Shown: positions 7,913-13,947 of the stretch, in pieces | How positions within the stretch are numbered: the first letter of the stretch is position 1 | Layout of the letters: each line of letters opens with the position of its first letter | NCBI GenBank assembly: GCA_035063885.1 | Contig: JAPSFM010000124.1 | Coordinates: forward strand, 1 to 13,947 | Reading direction: 5' to 3' | DNA length: 13,947 nt | Origin: CAADGY01 sp900696665 | Lineage (GTDB): Bacteria > Acidobacteriota > Terriglobia > Bryobacterales > Bryobacteraceae | The notes under the pieces: generated by a model | Told to the model about the DNA's origin: nothing | The model's database searches: none | What the model saw: only the letters and a program-made list of their open reading frames with translations | Made by a program: the position numbers and the translations under genes

Positions 7913-9397
7913 CTAGCGATCGGCATAGGGCAAGGTTGCTGGAACAGCCGCGGCGCCGTGCCTTGCGACTGAACGTGTTTCCTCACGGCGCCCTGCCGGC
8001 GCCACCGCACGCACGGAACCGCAGTACGTGATTCCCTCCCGGTCCGCCGGGTTGCCATACGGCTGAGGGTTGCGGCGGCCAGAGTGAGGGGTACGCCACA
8101 AGTCCCGCCGAGAAACAGAACAGCACCGCGGGTTAGACGGCCTCCCGCGCTTGGTCAGCGTCACCCGGCAGCGAATCTGGCAGGACTTCACCGGCATCCG
8201 GCCGTACCAGACGGCCCTCGCCGCCGGTTGAACTTGCCGTGTTGTGTTGGCTTGCCGCCTGACTACGCCGAAGGCAGCGAAGGTCTTGAACAGCGGGAGA
8301 TTATCATGGCGCAGCCGCACCCAGGGGTCTGACATCGGACGGGCTACGCCGCCAAACTCATCCGGGTGTGACAGGCGAAGGGTGGCCGCGTTGATATAGC
8401 CCAGCGTACTCGACGGAGAGCCCAGCCGCTCATGTGCGTTGCCGGGGGTGCCCGCCTGCCGGCCCCGCATGCGGCTGGGCCGCGGGCCGGCGTAGGGCGA
8501 CTGGCTGCACGCTCTTACTACAAGCGGTACTCCGCGCTCGAGTGTCAGGTTCCCGTTCACCTGCCAGCCGCCGTTGACGCCCTGCACCCAGCGGTTGACG
8601 GCGGCGCCAATGCGGCGCCCGCGCCCGAACGGGATCTCCCAGACCGCGCTCAGGGTGTACCGCTGTGGTAATCCGTACTGGCTGTACCGCAGCGGGAGAC
8701 GCAGGTCTGCGCGCGCTGGCAGCGGCGGGTTGTCGGAGCGGTTGCTGAAGAAATTATTGGCATCGAGTTGCTCGTTTCGCATTTGCCAGAAGCTCGAGCC
8801 GTGGGGCGCGTTGGTGCCGCCGTTGCTCAGGAAATTCAGGATGCCGCTGCTGATGTAGCCAAACTCGACCTGCGACGAGTTGGTCTGAACCTTGAATTCC
8901 TCCACAGTCTCAACTGACGGCATAGTGGCCGGCTGTCCCTGGCAGCGGACCACGATGGGCGCCCCGTCCAGCAGCATCTCATTGTTCCCAGTCAGCCCGC
9001 CATTCGCCTGGAAGTTGTTCGGAGCGGGGGCGATCAGTGCCGCCCGCTGCGTGGCCACCCTTACCCGGAACGTGCTGAGCGGCGTGGTGCCCGGCGCCAG
9101 CGCCGCCAACGCGGACGCGTGCCGCCCGTTCAGTGGCAGATTGATCACCTGCTTGTTGGAGACCACCTGCCCAAGCGCGGACATATCTCCACGCAGCAGA
9201 ATCGCCTGCCCGGACACCGTCACCGTTTCGTTGACCTGACTGACCTCCGGCTTTCCGTCTACGCGGGCGCTCTGATCCACTGTGAGGGTGAACTCGCGCG
9301 TGAACCACTTGAATCCAGCCACTTCGACGATAAGCGGGCAAGAGCCAGGCGGGACCAGTGGAAACATATAACTGCCGGAGGTGTCCGTCTGCGGCAT
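7913..9397 (-). pseudogene. TonB-dependent receptor (Oar-like) remnant with internal deletion
   Basis: 494-codon open frame; related receptors are about 1000-1200 residues. Residues 1-65 are the second half of a carboxypeptidase-regulatory-like domain (DTSGSYMFPLVPPGS, then NETVTVSG); signal peptide and first half are missing. Residues about 75-225 are plug-like (INLPLNGR at 85-92, MLLDGAPI, FGYISSGILNFLSNGGTN, RNEQLDANNFF). At about 228-240 (8680-8720) it jumps to what is normally the last fifth of the barrel (PQRYTLSAVWEIPFGRG at 244-260, NGGWQVNGNLTLERGVPL, NLPLFKTF). After about residue 377 (below 8266) resemblance ends and the tail is Arg-rich and unlike any receptor. A proper barrel cannot form, so it is probably non-functional. 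An AAAGGA ribosome binding site seven bases before its ATG means it could still be translated. It probably once supplied uptake for the downstream large gene. Confidence 0.8.
7927..8265. other. Gap after the receptor remnant, no recognisable gene
   Basis: About 340 bases between the last recognisable receptor residues and the signal peptide of the large exported protein. Minus-strand frames are open here (the tail of the receptor remnant and an N-terminal extension of the large gene), but both translations are Arg/Pro-rich and resemble nothing I know. The promoter and leader of the large gene should lie here; I did not find a clear -35/-10 pair. Confidence 0.5.
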
Positions 9398-9403
9398 TGT
9401 TAT

Positions 9404-9409
9404 TCCTTT
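9404..9409 (-). promoter_or_regulatory. Strong ribosome binding site before the receptor remnant
   Basis: The minus strand reads AAAGGA here, seven bases before the ATG at 9395-9397. It is an unusually good Shine-Dalgarno for an apparently truncated start, and the reason to think the remnant is still translated. Confidence 0.6.
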
Positions 9410-9512
9410 CAGAGCAAAGCTTAGTGGAAATCACCGCCGCTGGTCAATGACTCACTTATTTTGATTCCGTGTGCATGTTGCCTCCCGGTGCTAGACTGGT
9501 CGGAAACATTCG

Positions 9513-10310
9513 ATGATCTCTGTTGCACAACTCCTGCTGCTGGCCGCCGCGATCGCGCCCGTTCCGGGAGCCCGCGACGTAGCTTTCCGAGCCCGTTTCG
9601 ACGGTTCCACCCAGCGATACGTGCTGCTGGCACAACCAGGGCTGCCACCCGGCGAGCCCCGCGACGTGCTGATTGCGCTGCACGGGCACGGCTCGGACCG
9701 CTGGCAGTTCCTGACGCCCGACCGCGACGAGACCCGCGCTGCACTCGACACCGCGGCCCGCCACCGGCTCATCTACATATCTCCCGATTACCGCGCCAAG
9801 ACCTCCTGGATGGGACCGGCCGCTGAAGCGGATCTGGTGCAGATCATTGAGGAGATCCGCGCGAAGTATCGACCTCGGCGTGTGGTGTTGTGCGGAGGTT
9901 CCATGGGCGGCAGTTCAGCGCTTACCTTCGCCGTCCTGCACCCGCAGCTCATCGATGGTGTGATCTCCATGAATGGCACTGCCAATCACCTCGAATACGA
10001 TAATTTCCAGGAGTTCATTACCGCCTCGTTCGGGGGGACCAAGCAGGCTATTCCGGCCGAGTACAAGAGGCGCAGCGCCGAATACTGGCCGGAGCGCTTC
10101 ACCATGCCGGTGGCCCTCACAGCCAGCGGGCAGGACCGCTCGGTGCCACCTCACAGCGTGTTGCGTTTGGCCGGAATCCTAAAGAAGATAGGACGAAGCG
10201 TGATGCTGATCTATCGCGAAGACCGCGGTCACAGCACGGGCTACGACGATGCTGTGGAGGCCTTGGAATGGGTGCTGGCGCAGACAGGCGCCCTCGTTTC
10301 TCCACCGTAG
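9513..10310 (+). CDS. Secreted alpha/beta-hydrolase esterase
   Basis: 265 residues with a hydrophobic signal peptide (LLLLAAAIAPVPG, cleavage near 19-20). The fold is an alpha/beta hydrolase: HGHG at 57-60 forms the oxyanion hole, GGSMGG at 128-133 is the nucleophile elbow with Ser130, and Asp208 (GQDRSVP) and His240 (RGHST) complete the triad. This arrangement is typical of polyhydroxybutyrate-depolymerase, feruloyl-esterase and phospholipase/carboxylesterase-like enzymes, which hydrolyse ester bonds. With glycosidases and a sulfatase around it, removal of acyl groups from a polysaccharide is plausible (inference). It is divergent from the receptor remnant across 115 bases and convergent with the transporter. 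A weak GGAA at 9502-9505 precedes the ATG. Substrate unknown. Confidence 0.87.
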   Translation: MISVAQLLLLAAAIAPVPGARDVAFRARFDGSTQRYVLLAQPGLPPGEPRDVLIALHGHGSDRWQFLTPDRDETRAALDTAARHRLIYISPDYRAKTSWMGPAAEADLVQIIEEIRAKYRPRRVVLCGGSMGGSSALTFAVLHPQLIDGVISMNGTANHLEYDNFQEFITASFGGTKQAIPAEYKRRSAEYWPERFTMPVALTASGQDRSVPPHSVLRLAGILKKIGRSVMLIYREDRGHSTGYDDAVEALEWVLAQTGALVSPP

Positions 10311-10353
10311 TGCCGGCACCCTGGCAAGCCGGGCGGGCGCGCTTGCTATCCCG

Positions 10354-11220
10354 CTAGAGGAAGAGAAATACCAACCCGGCCATTCCGAAAGCGACACCCG
10401 CACCCGCGCGAAGGCCGATTCGCTGCTTGAGCAACAGGACCCCGAGCAGCACTCCTAGCGGGATGACGAAGCCGTTGGTGATTGGATAGACAATTACACC
10501 CGCCTGCAAGCTGACCATACCGACGCGAACCAGCGCCAGCATCGTCAGCATGATGCCGCCCCAGTGAGTGACCGCCGTCAGCAGGCTAACCTCCAGCATG
10601 CCCGTCGGCCGCGTCCACTGGGGATCGCGGAACAGCTTGTAGAGCGCCACCATGGGCACGCTGAGCCCGTGAAAGTAGACCGTAAAGAGCGCCTCCGACC
10701 CGGGCGGCACAAAGCGAAACAGGATGATCAGCCAGGAATTGAAGAAGAAGGCGACAGCGATCGCCTTGGCCCACCGCGATGCTCCGGCCCCGCCGGCCAT
10801 TCCCCGGAAACCGCCTCCCACAGACACGATCGAAAGCAGCGTGAAGGCCACCCCGGCGGCCTTAGCCGCGGTAAAGTCGTCGCCGAACCAAGCCACCGAA
10901 ACGACGATCGGAATCACCACAGACAGGTTGACTACCGTCCAGTTGGCGGCGATGTCGCGCTCGCGGGAAGCCACGAGGTAGGCCGCCAGTCCGGCGATAT
11001 AGCTGGCTGCCCCGATCAGTCCCAGCCATATCAGCCTAGGACTGAAAAACGGCACGCTGCCTAAGGCCCACACCCCTATACCGATCAAGAACCCGGCAAA
11101 CTGCTTATAGAGGATCACATCCCAAACCGGGTACTTTCGCTTGCCAGCCAGTTCGAATCCGATTCCGAGAAAACCATACACAACGGCGGCCGCAACAGCT
11201 AACAAAATGCCCACGATCAT
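10354..11220 (-). CDS. Ten-helix DMT/EamA-like transporter
   Basis: 288 residues, almost entirely hydrophobic, with about ten predicted membrane helices (roughly 2-20, 36-55, 62-82, 91-112, 118-136, 150-170, 177-195, 211-231, 238-263 and 268-288). The two-fold five-helix repeat, with a short loop between halves at about 137-150, is characteristic of the drug/metabolite transporter superfamily (EamA or glucose/ribose-type porters) in the inner membrane. It begins 15 bases after the deacetylase stop codon on the same strand, so the two are very likely one operon, and it could carry the substrate or product of that enzyme (inference). Its own ribosome binding site is weak, consistent with translational coupling. 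Substrate and direction cannot be told. Confidence 0.85.
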   Translation of the reverse strand: MIVGILLAVAAAVVYGFLGIGFELAGKRKYPVWDVILYKQFAGFLIGIGVWALGSVPFFSPRLIWLGLIGAASYIAGLAAYLVASRERDIAANWTVVNLSVVIPIVVSVAWFGDDFTAAKAAGVAFTLLSIVSVGGGFRGMAGGAGASRWAKAIAVAFFFNSWLIILFRFVPPGSEALFTVYFHGLSVPMVALYKLFRDPQWTRPTGMLEVSLLTAVTHWGGIMLTMLALVRVGMVSLQAGVIVYPITNGFVIPLGVLLGVLLLKQRIGLRAGAGVAFGMAGLVFLFL

Positions 11221-11235
11221 CGGCGTTCTCGCGGC

Positions 11236-11937
11236 TTACGGCAGCAATGGCGGCTGGTGCCACTTCGGCCACGTGGGCGAGACCTGAAAGCATTCGCCGT
11301 AGCGGGCCCCGCATTGCAGGCCGCGGTAGCGCGAGATGTACTCGACGAATTGCATGTAGTCCATGCCGTACTGGTCCTCGAGCCAGGTGGACTGGCTCTT
11401 GTGGCAAGCCAGCATGGCCTTCTTTATCTCAAAAGTCTCTCCGATGTCCACGTAGAATTGCGGCACAAAGTCGATGCCCGCGACGGTATCGAAGAAATAG
11501 ATCTCAGGGATATTTTCGCAGGGCGGTTCCTCGGTTTCGATGTTCGGGACGGTGGTCATGACCCGGATGTCCCAAACGATCTGACCGGTGGTGCGGTGGT
11601 CCGGGTGATAGTCGGCTGGCGCATGGGTCAGGATCACGTCCGGGCGGGCCTTGCGGACCATGTTGAGAAACCGCAGCCGCGATTCCGGCGTGGAGAACAG
11701 GAACTCGTCGGGGTAGCCCAGCCAGATGAAATCGGCCCCGATCACTGCGGCGGACGCGCAGGCTTCCTGCCTGCGGATCTCGGCGATTTCCGGCTTGGGA
11801 AGCGTGGGCGAGCCCACTTCTCCGTTGGTGGCCACCGCCATAATGACGGAATCACCGCGGCAGGCGTATTTCGCCAGAGTGCCGCCACAGAGAATTTCCA
11901 GATCGTCAGGATGCGCTCCTACCGCCAAAACGCGCAT
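11236..11937 (-). CDS. PIG-L/LmbE-family deacetylase
   Basis: 233-residue zinc-dependent N-deacetylase of the LmbE/PIG-L family. AHPDD at 8-12 supplies His9, Asp12 and the catalytic Asp11; HPDH at 111-114 supplies the third zinc ligand His114. The family removes acetyl groups from N-acetylglucosamine-type sugars or related amides, usually in the cytoplasm; no signal peptide is seen here. Length is normal. An excellent ribosome binding site (AAGGAGGAG on the minus strand, 11944-11952) precedes the ATG at 11935-11937. The transporter follows 15 bases downstream. The IS110 element is inserted immediately upstream in the same orientation: its transposase frame overlaps the first 19 bases of this gene, so the native promoter has been displaced and expression may now depend on the element. 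Confidence 0.9.
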   Translation of the reverse strand: MRVLAVGAHPDDLEILCGGTLAKYACRGDSVIMAVATNGEVGSPTLPKPEIAEIRRQEACASAAVIGADFIWLGYPDEFLFSTPESRLRFLNMVRKARPDVILTHAPADYHPDHRTTGQIVWDIRVMTTVPNIETEEPPCENIPEIYFFDTVAGIDFVPQFYVDIGETFEIKKAMLACHKSQSTWLEDQYGMDYMQFVEYISRYRGLQCGARYGECFQVSPTWPKWHQPPLLP

Positions 11938-13079
11938 GGTAATCTCCTCCTTCGAAAATGTCCCCCCCAGGCTGCTTCCGCCACGGGTTCGACCGTGAGC
12001 TTCAGCCCGAGTCTTTGTAACCGCTTCACGAAATACCGCTGGAGTTGATCCTTGTTGATCTGCCCCAGATAATTACCGCCAAGTTCATGGTAGCCGCCGC
12101 CGGTCTTCAGCACGTGGTAACAGATGATCAGCATTGTGTGCGCGCCTGGGATCACGGCTCGCTTTGCACCTCGCCGGACGGCCAAGCGCTTGAACCGCGC
12201 TGGCAAACAGCAGTTTTTCTTCCTGATGACGGTCCAGGCTGCCTGGCAGAAAGACCATCGCAGCCACTTGTTGCCATCCCACGTTTTGCCGGACCTTCGT
12301 TTCCCGGTGTTTTCGTGGTGGCCTGGACACAATGCGGCCCACGAGGCCAAATGCTGAGTTGTGGGGAGCTGGCGCCTGATCCGCTGGCCGAGCGCTTCCC
12401 TTTCGTCCGGGAATTCGGCTAAGAAGAACCGGTGATGATCCCGTACCCGCCCTTCCAGTGCCTGCCCCAATTGCAGGACCTTGTTTTTCAGCTTTTCCCG
12501 CACCAACGTCGCGGGTTGCTCCGGACTATCTTGACCGGCGATGATCGCCTTCAGTATCCAGCGGCCGGATACGCCGGGGGCATTGAAAGCCACCAAACTG
12601 AGCTTGAGATTGGCCTGTTCCAAAAACTTCTGAATGCGATCGGCCACCCGTTTCTGACTCAGCCGCAGTTCGGCCCGATAACGCATCAGGTCGCGTAGAT
12701 CCTGGATTGGAGCCGGTGGCACAAAGCTGCCCCTCAGCAGCCCGTGCGGCGGCCAATCGGCTATCCACTCACAATCCTTAGCGTCCGCCTTAGGCCCAGG
12801 CACTGCCTTGATGTGCTGCGGGTTCACGAGCATCAGTTGAAACTGCCCCTCCAGCACCGCCCGTACTGGCCGCCAATACACGCCTGTGGCTTCCATCGCT
12901 ACGTGGGTGACCTCGTGATCCTTCAACCAGCCGCCCAACGCCAGCAGATCGCTCGTAAACGTTCCGAACACTCGCATCTGCTGTTGTTTGTCACCGCCCG
13001 GTTCGCACACACTCAAACAGGCGCTCACGGTCTTCTTGTGAACGTCCAGTCCGGCGCAACGCGCATAAACAACCTGCAT
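11919..13079 (-). CDS. IS110-family transposase, probably defective
   Basis: 386 residues from the ATG at 13077-13079, chosen because of an AGGAGG site seven bases upstream and because homologues begin at GLDVHKK. The N-terminal RuvC-like DEDD domain is intact: Asp12, Glu63 (MEATGVYW), Asp99 and Asp102. A helical segment (about 120-220) and the C-terminal Tnp domain follow (HLASWAALCPG at 243-253, RRSGKTWDGNKWLR, KRALV-like and YHELGG segments). Two things look wrong. Between HHRFFL (215-220) and HLASWA there are only about 22 residues where relatives I recall have about 60, including an IPGVG motif. The position of the catalytic Ser (ESAGK in relatives) reads ENTGK, with Asn256 encoded by AAC. 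The last dozen residues come from flanking DNA, with the stop inside the deacetylase gene. It normally catalyses RNA-guided recombination of the element; this copy is probably inactive. Confidence 0.85.
   Translation of the reverse strand: MQVVYARCAGLDVHKKTVSACLSVCEPGGDKQQQMRVFGTFTSDLLALGGWLKDHEVTHVAMEATGVYWRPVRAVLEGQFQLMLVNPQHIKAVPGPKADAKDCEWIADWPPHGLLRGSFVPPAPIQDLRDLMRYRAELRLSQKRVADRIQKFLEQANLKLSLVAFNAPGVSGRWILKAIIAGQDSPEQPATLVREKLKNKVLQLGQALEGRVRDHHRFFLAEFPDEREALGQRIRRQLPTTQHLASWAALCPGHHENTGKRRSGKTWDGNKWLRWSFCQAAWTVIRKKNCCLPARFKRLAVRRGAKRAVIPGAHTMLIICYHVLKTGGGYHELGGNYLGQINKDQLQRYFVKRLQRLGLKLTVEPVAEAAWGGHFRRRRLPCAFWR
11944..11952 (-). promoter_or_regulatory. Ribosome binding site of the deacetylase
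   Basis: AAGGAGGAG on the minus strand, six bases before the ATG. It lies inside the extended transposase frame, at or just beyond the right end of the IS element. Confidence 0.8.
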
Positions 13080-13086
13080 GCCTCTG

Positions 13087-13092
13087 CCTCCT
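13087..13092 (-). promoter_or_regulatory. Ribosome binding site of the transposase
   Basis: AGGAGG on the minus strand, seven bases before the ATG. It fixes the transposase start there rather than at the upstream in-frame ATG at 13289. Confidence 0.8.
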
Positions 13093-13368
13093 GGACCACC
13101 GCCGGAGGAAGCCTTCTCGTTAGAGAGTCTCCTTCGCGTGCTCACTGCCAGCGGCAGCGCCGACAATCCGTTGTGCCTCCAGCTTTCCAGGTCAGATTCC
13201 TTCGCGGGCTTATCAGCACCACTGAATCGAAAGGCCTTCGTCCGGAAGCGGTCCATTCCCACGCTACGTCCGCTCGCGCTCATTCTCATCGTTCGTTGTG
13301 GGAGGCAAGGTCATGCCCAACTCTTTTCACGCGAGCGCCAACACCGTCGGGGCAAAACGGCCTCAGTA

Positions 13369-13385
13369 GCCGGTGGGGCACCGGC
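13369..13385. repeat. Perfect 7-bp hairpin in the IS leader
   Basis: GCCGGTG (13369-13375) and CACCGGC (13379-13385) pair perfectly around a three-base loop. It sits near the predicted 5' end of the leader transcript and may be a structural stem of the bridge RNA. Confidence 0.6.
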
Positions 13386-13427
13386 GCCGCAGATCCCGCG
13401 GTCGAACATTTGCATCGATTCGGCGGA

Positions 13428-13456
13428 AGTATATCCTATTCACAAGCCACTTTAAA
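13428..13456 (-). promoter_or_regulatory. Sigma70-like promoter of the IS110 leader/transposase
   Basis: On the minus strand TTTAAA (13451-13456, 4 of 6 to the -35 consensus) is followed after 17 bases by TATACT (13428-13433, 5 of 6 to the -10 consensus). Transcription would begin near 13421 and run toward the transposase. In some IS110 elements the active promoter forms only across the joined ends of the circular intermediate, so this one could be partly flank-derived. Confidence 0.45.
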
Positions 13457-13494
13457 AGAGCTTTCTTCAATCTAAAAGTAAGTTTTCGCCCTCT

Positions 13495-13532
13495 TCCGGG
13501 CGGCATACGGCCGCCCGGACCGGAGCTTTTTT
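13495..13532 (+). terminator. Hairpin with T-tract, terminator-like
   Basis: A perfect 10-bp stem TCCGGGCGGC (13495-13504) / GCCGCCCGGA (13510-13519) with a 5-base loop is followed after seven bases by T6 (13527-13532). The gap before the T-run is longer than in a classic intrinsic terminator. On the plus strand it would stop transcription coming from the IS element before the GH2 promoter. It could alternatively be a structural feature of the element's flank. Confidence 0.5.
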
Positions 13533-13564
13533 GGATCTGAAGATTAAGTTCGTCAAATGTCGCC

Positions 13565-13585
13565 GGTGTTTGGGGCACCTTTTTT
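13565..13585 (+). terminator. Weak second terminator-like hairpin
   Basis: GGTGT (13565-13569) pairs with GCACC (13575-13579) through four Watson-Crick pairs and one wobble, directly followed by T6 at 13580-13585. The stem is short, so efficiency would be low. Together with the preceding hairpin it could insulate the GH2 gene. Confidence 0.3.
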
Positions 13586-13591
13586 GTACTC

Positions 13592-13632
13592 AAAAAAAAC
13601 TCCTTGACACCGTACCTGCCTCGGAGTAACAT
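13592..13632 (+). promoter_or_regulatory. Sigma70-like promoter of the GH2 gene with upstream A-tract
   Basis: A perfect TTGACA (13604-13609) is followed after 17 bases by TAACAT (13627-13632). A run of eight A at 13592-13599 lies just upstream of the -35, where an UP element or curved DNA would act. Transcription would start near 13639, giving a very short leader before the start codon. Layout and spacing match the sulfatase promoter at 1284-1312. Confidence 0.6.
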
Positions 13633-13658
13633 CCTCAGGACGGCGCACTGTGAATCTT

Positions 13659-13947
13659 ATGGGCGTGTTAATACCTGCTTTACCGAGTCGCCATACTCTG
13701 GTGCCCGACGGGTTGCTCCCGCTGGTGCTGGGCTTCGCCGTCTTCGCCGGACTACTCGCGGCGCAGGAGTCGGGGCCCCGCGACCGGCTGGCGCTTGACG
13801 GCGTATGGAGCTTCGAGCTGGACCCAGAGGATATCGGGCAGAAGCAAGGCTGGTTTGCCGGCATGAGTCGCATGAGTGCGAAAATCCGGGTTCCCGGTGC
13901 CTGGCAGGCACAAGGAGTCGGCAAACCGGTCGGCGTCCTGCGCCATC
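13659..13947 (+). CDS. Secreted GH2-like glycosidase, N-terminal part
   Basis: Truncated by the window end: 96 codons are visible. Residues about 1-37 are a signal peptide (hydrophobic core LLPLVLGFAVFAGLLAA followed by Q). The mature start, LDGVWSFELDPEDIGQKQGWF, then VPGAWQAQGVG, is the typical opening of the GH2 sugar-binding domain (L-G-W-F-DP...W...VPG-W) seen in beta-galactosidases, beta-glucuronidases and beta-mannosidases. The catalytic domain lies outside the window, so activity cannot be assigned. The ATG at 13659 is taken as the start; an in-frame GTG at 13650, with AGGA nine bases before it, is an alternative. It is transcribed away from the IS element by the promoter at 13604-13632. 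Confidence 0.8.
   Translation, partial: MGVLIPALPSRHTLVPDGLLPLVLGFAVFAGLLAAQESGPRDRLALDGVWSFELDPEDIGQKQGWFAGMSRMSAKIRVPGAWQAQGVGKPVGVLRH

Larger units (their letters stand above)
13080..13421 (-). ncRNA. Candidate bridge-RNA region in the IS110 leader
   Basis: IS110-group elements carry a structured bridge RNA between the left end and the transposase start; this is that position. The predicted transcript from the promoter at 13428-13456 has a leader of roughly 340 bases with several hairpins: CTGCC/GGCAG around 13145-13157, CCGT/ACGG around 13345-13360, and a perfect 7-bp stem GCCGGTG/CACCGGC with a GGG loop at 13369-13385. The target- and donor-binding loops cannot be assigned without knowing the element ends and insertion site. 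The call rests on position and structure, not on a recognised covariance pattern. Confidence 0.35.
11955..13460 (-). mobile_element. IS110-family insertion sequence (ends approximate)
   Basis: About 1.5 kb, the usual size for IS110 elements: one transposase gene preceded by a long non-coding leader. The element lies between the minus-strand deacetylase and the plus-strand GH2 gene, that is, in what was probably their shared divergent promoter region. IS110 elements lack terminal inverted repeats and make little or no target duplication, so the ends cannot be read directly. The right end is placed where transposase resemblance stops (about 11950-11970). The left end is placed beyond the predicted leader promoter and could lie anywhere between about 13400 and 13560. 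Confidence 0.65.

Noticed and set aside
7912..8058. 49-residue N-terminal extension of the large exported protein
   Set aside because: Arg-rich and unlike a signal sequence; the clean signal peptide begins at the ATG at 7911 (or 7926).
10324..10346. GCAAGC/GCTTGC inverted repeat between the convergent esterase and transporter genes
   Set aside because: Only a 6-bp stem with an 11-base loop and no T-tract on either side; not enough to call a terminator.
12744..13475. 243-codon plus-strand frame across the transposase and its leader
   Set aside because: Antisense to the transposase 5' end, no recognisable domain and no ribosome binding site.
13363..13632. 89-codon minus-strand frame upstream of the IS element
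   Set aside because: It crosses the hairpins, homopolymer tracts and promoter; the translation is Lys/Arg-rich without family resemblance. Most likely non-coding.
1..13947. CRISPR array, tRNA or rRNA genes, toxin-antitoxin or phage genes
   Set aside because: I looked for regularly spaced repeats, tRNA-like cloverleaf ends and typical phage or defence proteins and saw none.

Overview
The window looks like a chromosomal stretch from a GC-rich, carbohydrate-degrading bacterium, most likely an Acidobacteriota member of the Solibacter/Bryobacter type. The grounds are the remnant of an Oar-like TonB-dependent receptor with a carboxypeptidase-regulatory-like N-terminus, a Tat-exported sulfatase, several secreted glycan-acting enzymes, a PIG-L deacetylase and an IS110 element close together. 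This assignment is inference from gene content; no rRNA or tRNA is present.

Layout from left to right. (1) A zinc-dependent alcohol/polyol dehydrogenase on the minus strand (120-1163). It is separated by a partly AT-rich divergent intergenic region, with a good sigma70-like promoter at 1284-1312, from (2) a plus-strand operon of a Tat-exported sulfatase (1336-2850) and a secreted GH39-like glycosidase (2865-4262). (3) Converging on it with a 50-bp tail-to-tail overlap is a 1232-residue exported protein of unknown function (4213-7911, minus), with a GH2-type sugar-binding jelly roll and a helical C-terminal domain. (4) Upstream of that on the same strand is a TonB-dependent receptor remnant (7913-9397). 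It lacks its signal peptide and most of its barrel, and only the part above about 8265 is recognisable. (5) A secreted alpha/beta-hydrolase esterase (9513-10310, plus). (6) A minus-strand pair: a ten-helix DMT/EamA-like transporter (10354-11220) and a PIG-L LmbE-type deacetylase (11236-11937). (7) An IS110-family element (about 11955-13460, minus) whose transposase frame runs into the deacetylase gene. (8) A promoter region and the first 96 codons of a secreted GH2-like glycosidase (13659 to the window end, plus).

Read together, the genes resemble a small glycan-processing island: desulfation, glycosidic cleavage, de-esterification, N-deacetylation, possible transport and sugar-alcohol oxidation, with the outer-membrane receptor broken. 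The substrate cannot be named from sequence. A sulfatase beside a GH39 enzyme suggests a sulfated, perhaps uronic-acid- or xylose-containing polysaccharide.

Most worth a second look: the 1232-residue protein as a possible unclassified carbohydrate-active enzyme; the IS110 leader as a candidate bridge-RNA region; the transposase, which seems to lack an internal segment and to have Asn where the catalytic Ser is expected; and the internally deleted receptor, which still has a strong ribosome binding site. No clearly new multi-gene system such as a defence island, CRISPR array or biosynthetic cluster is visible.
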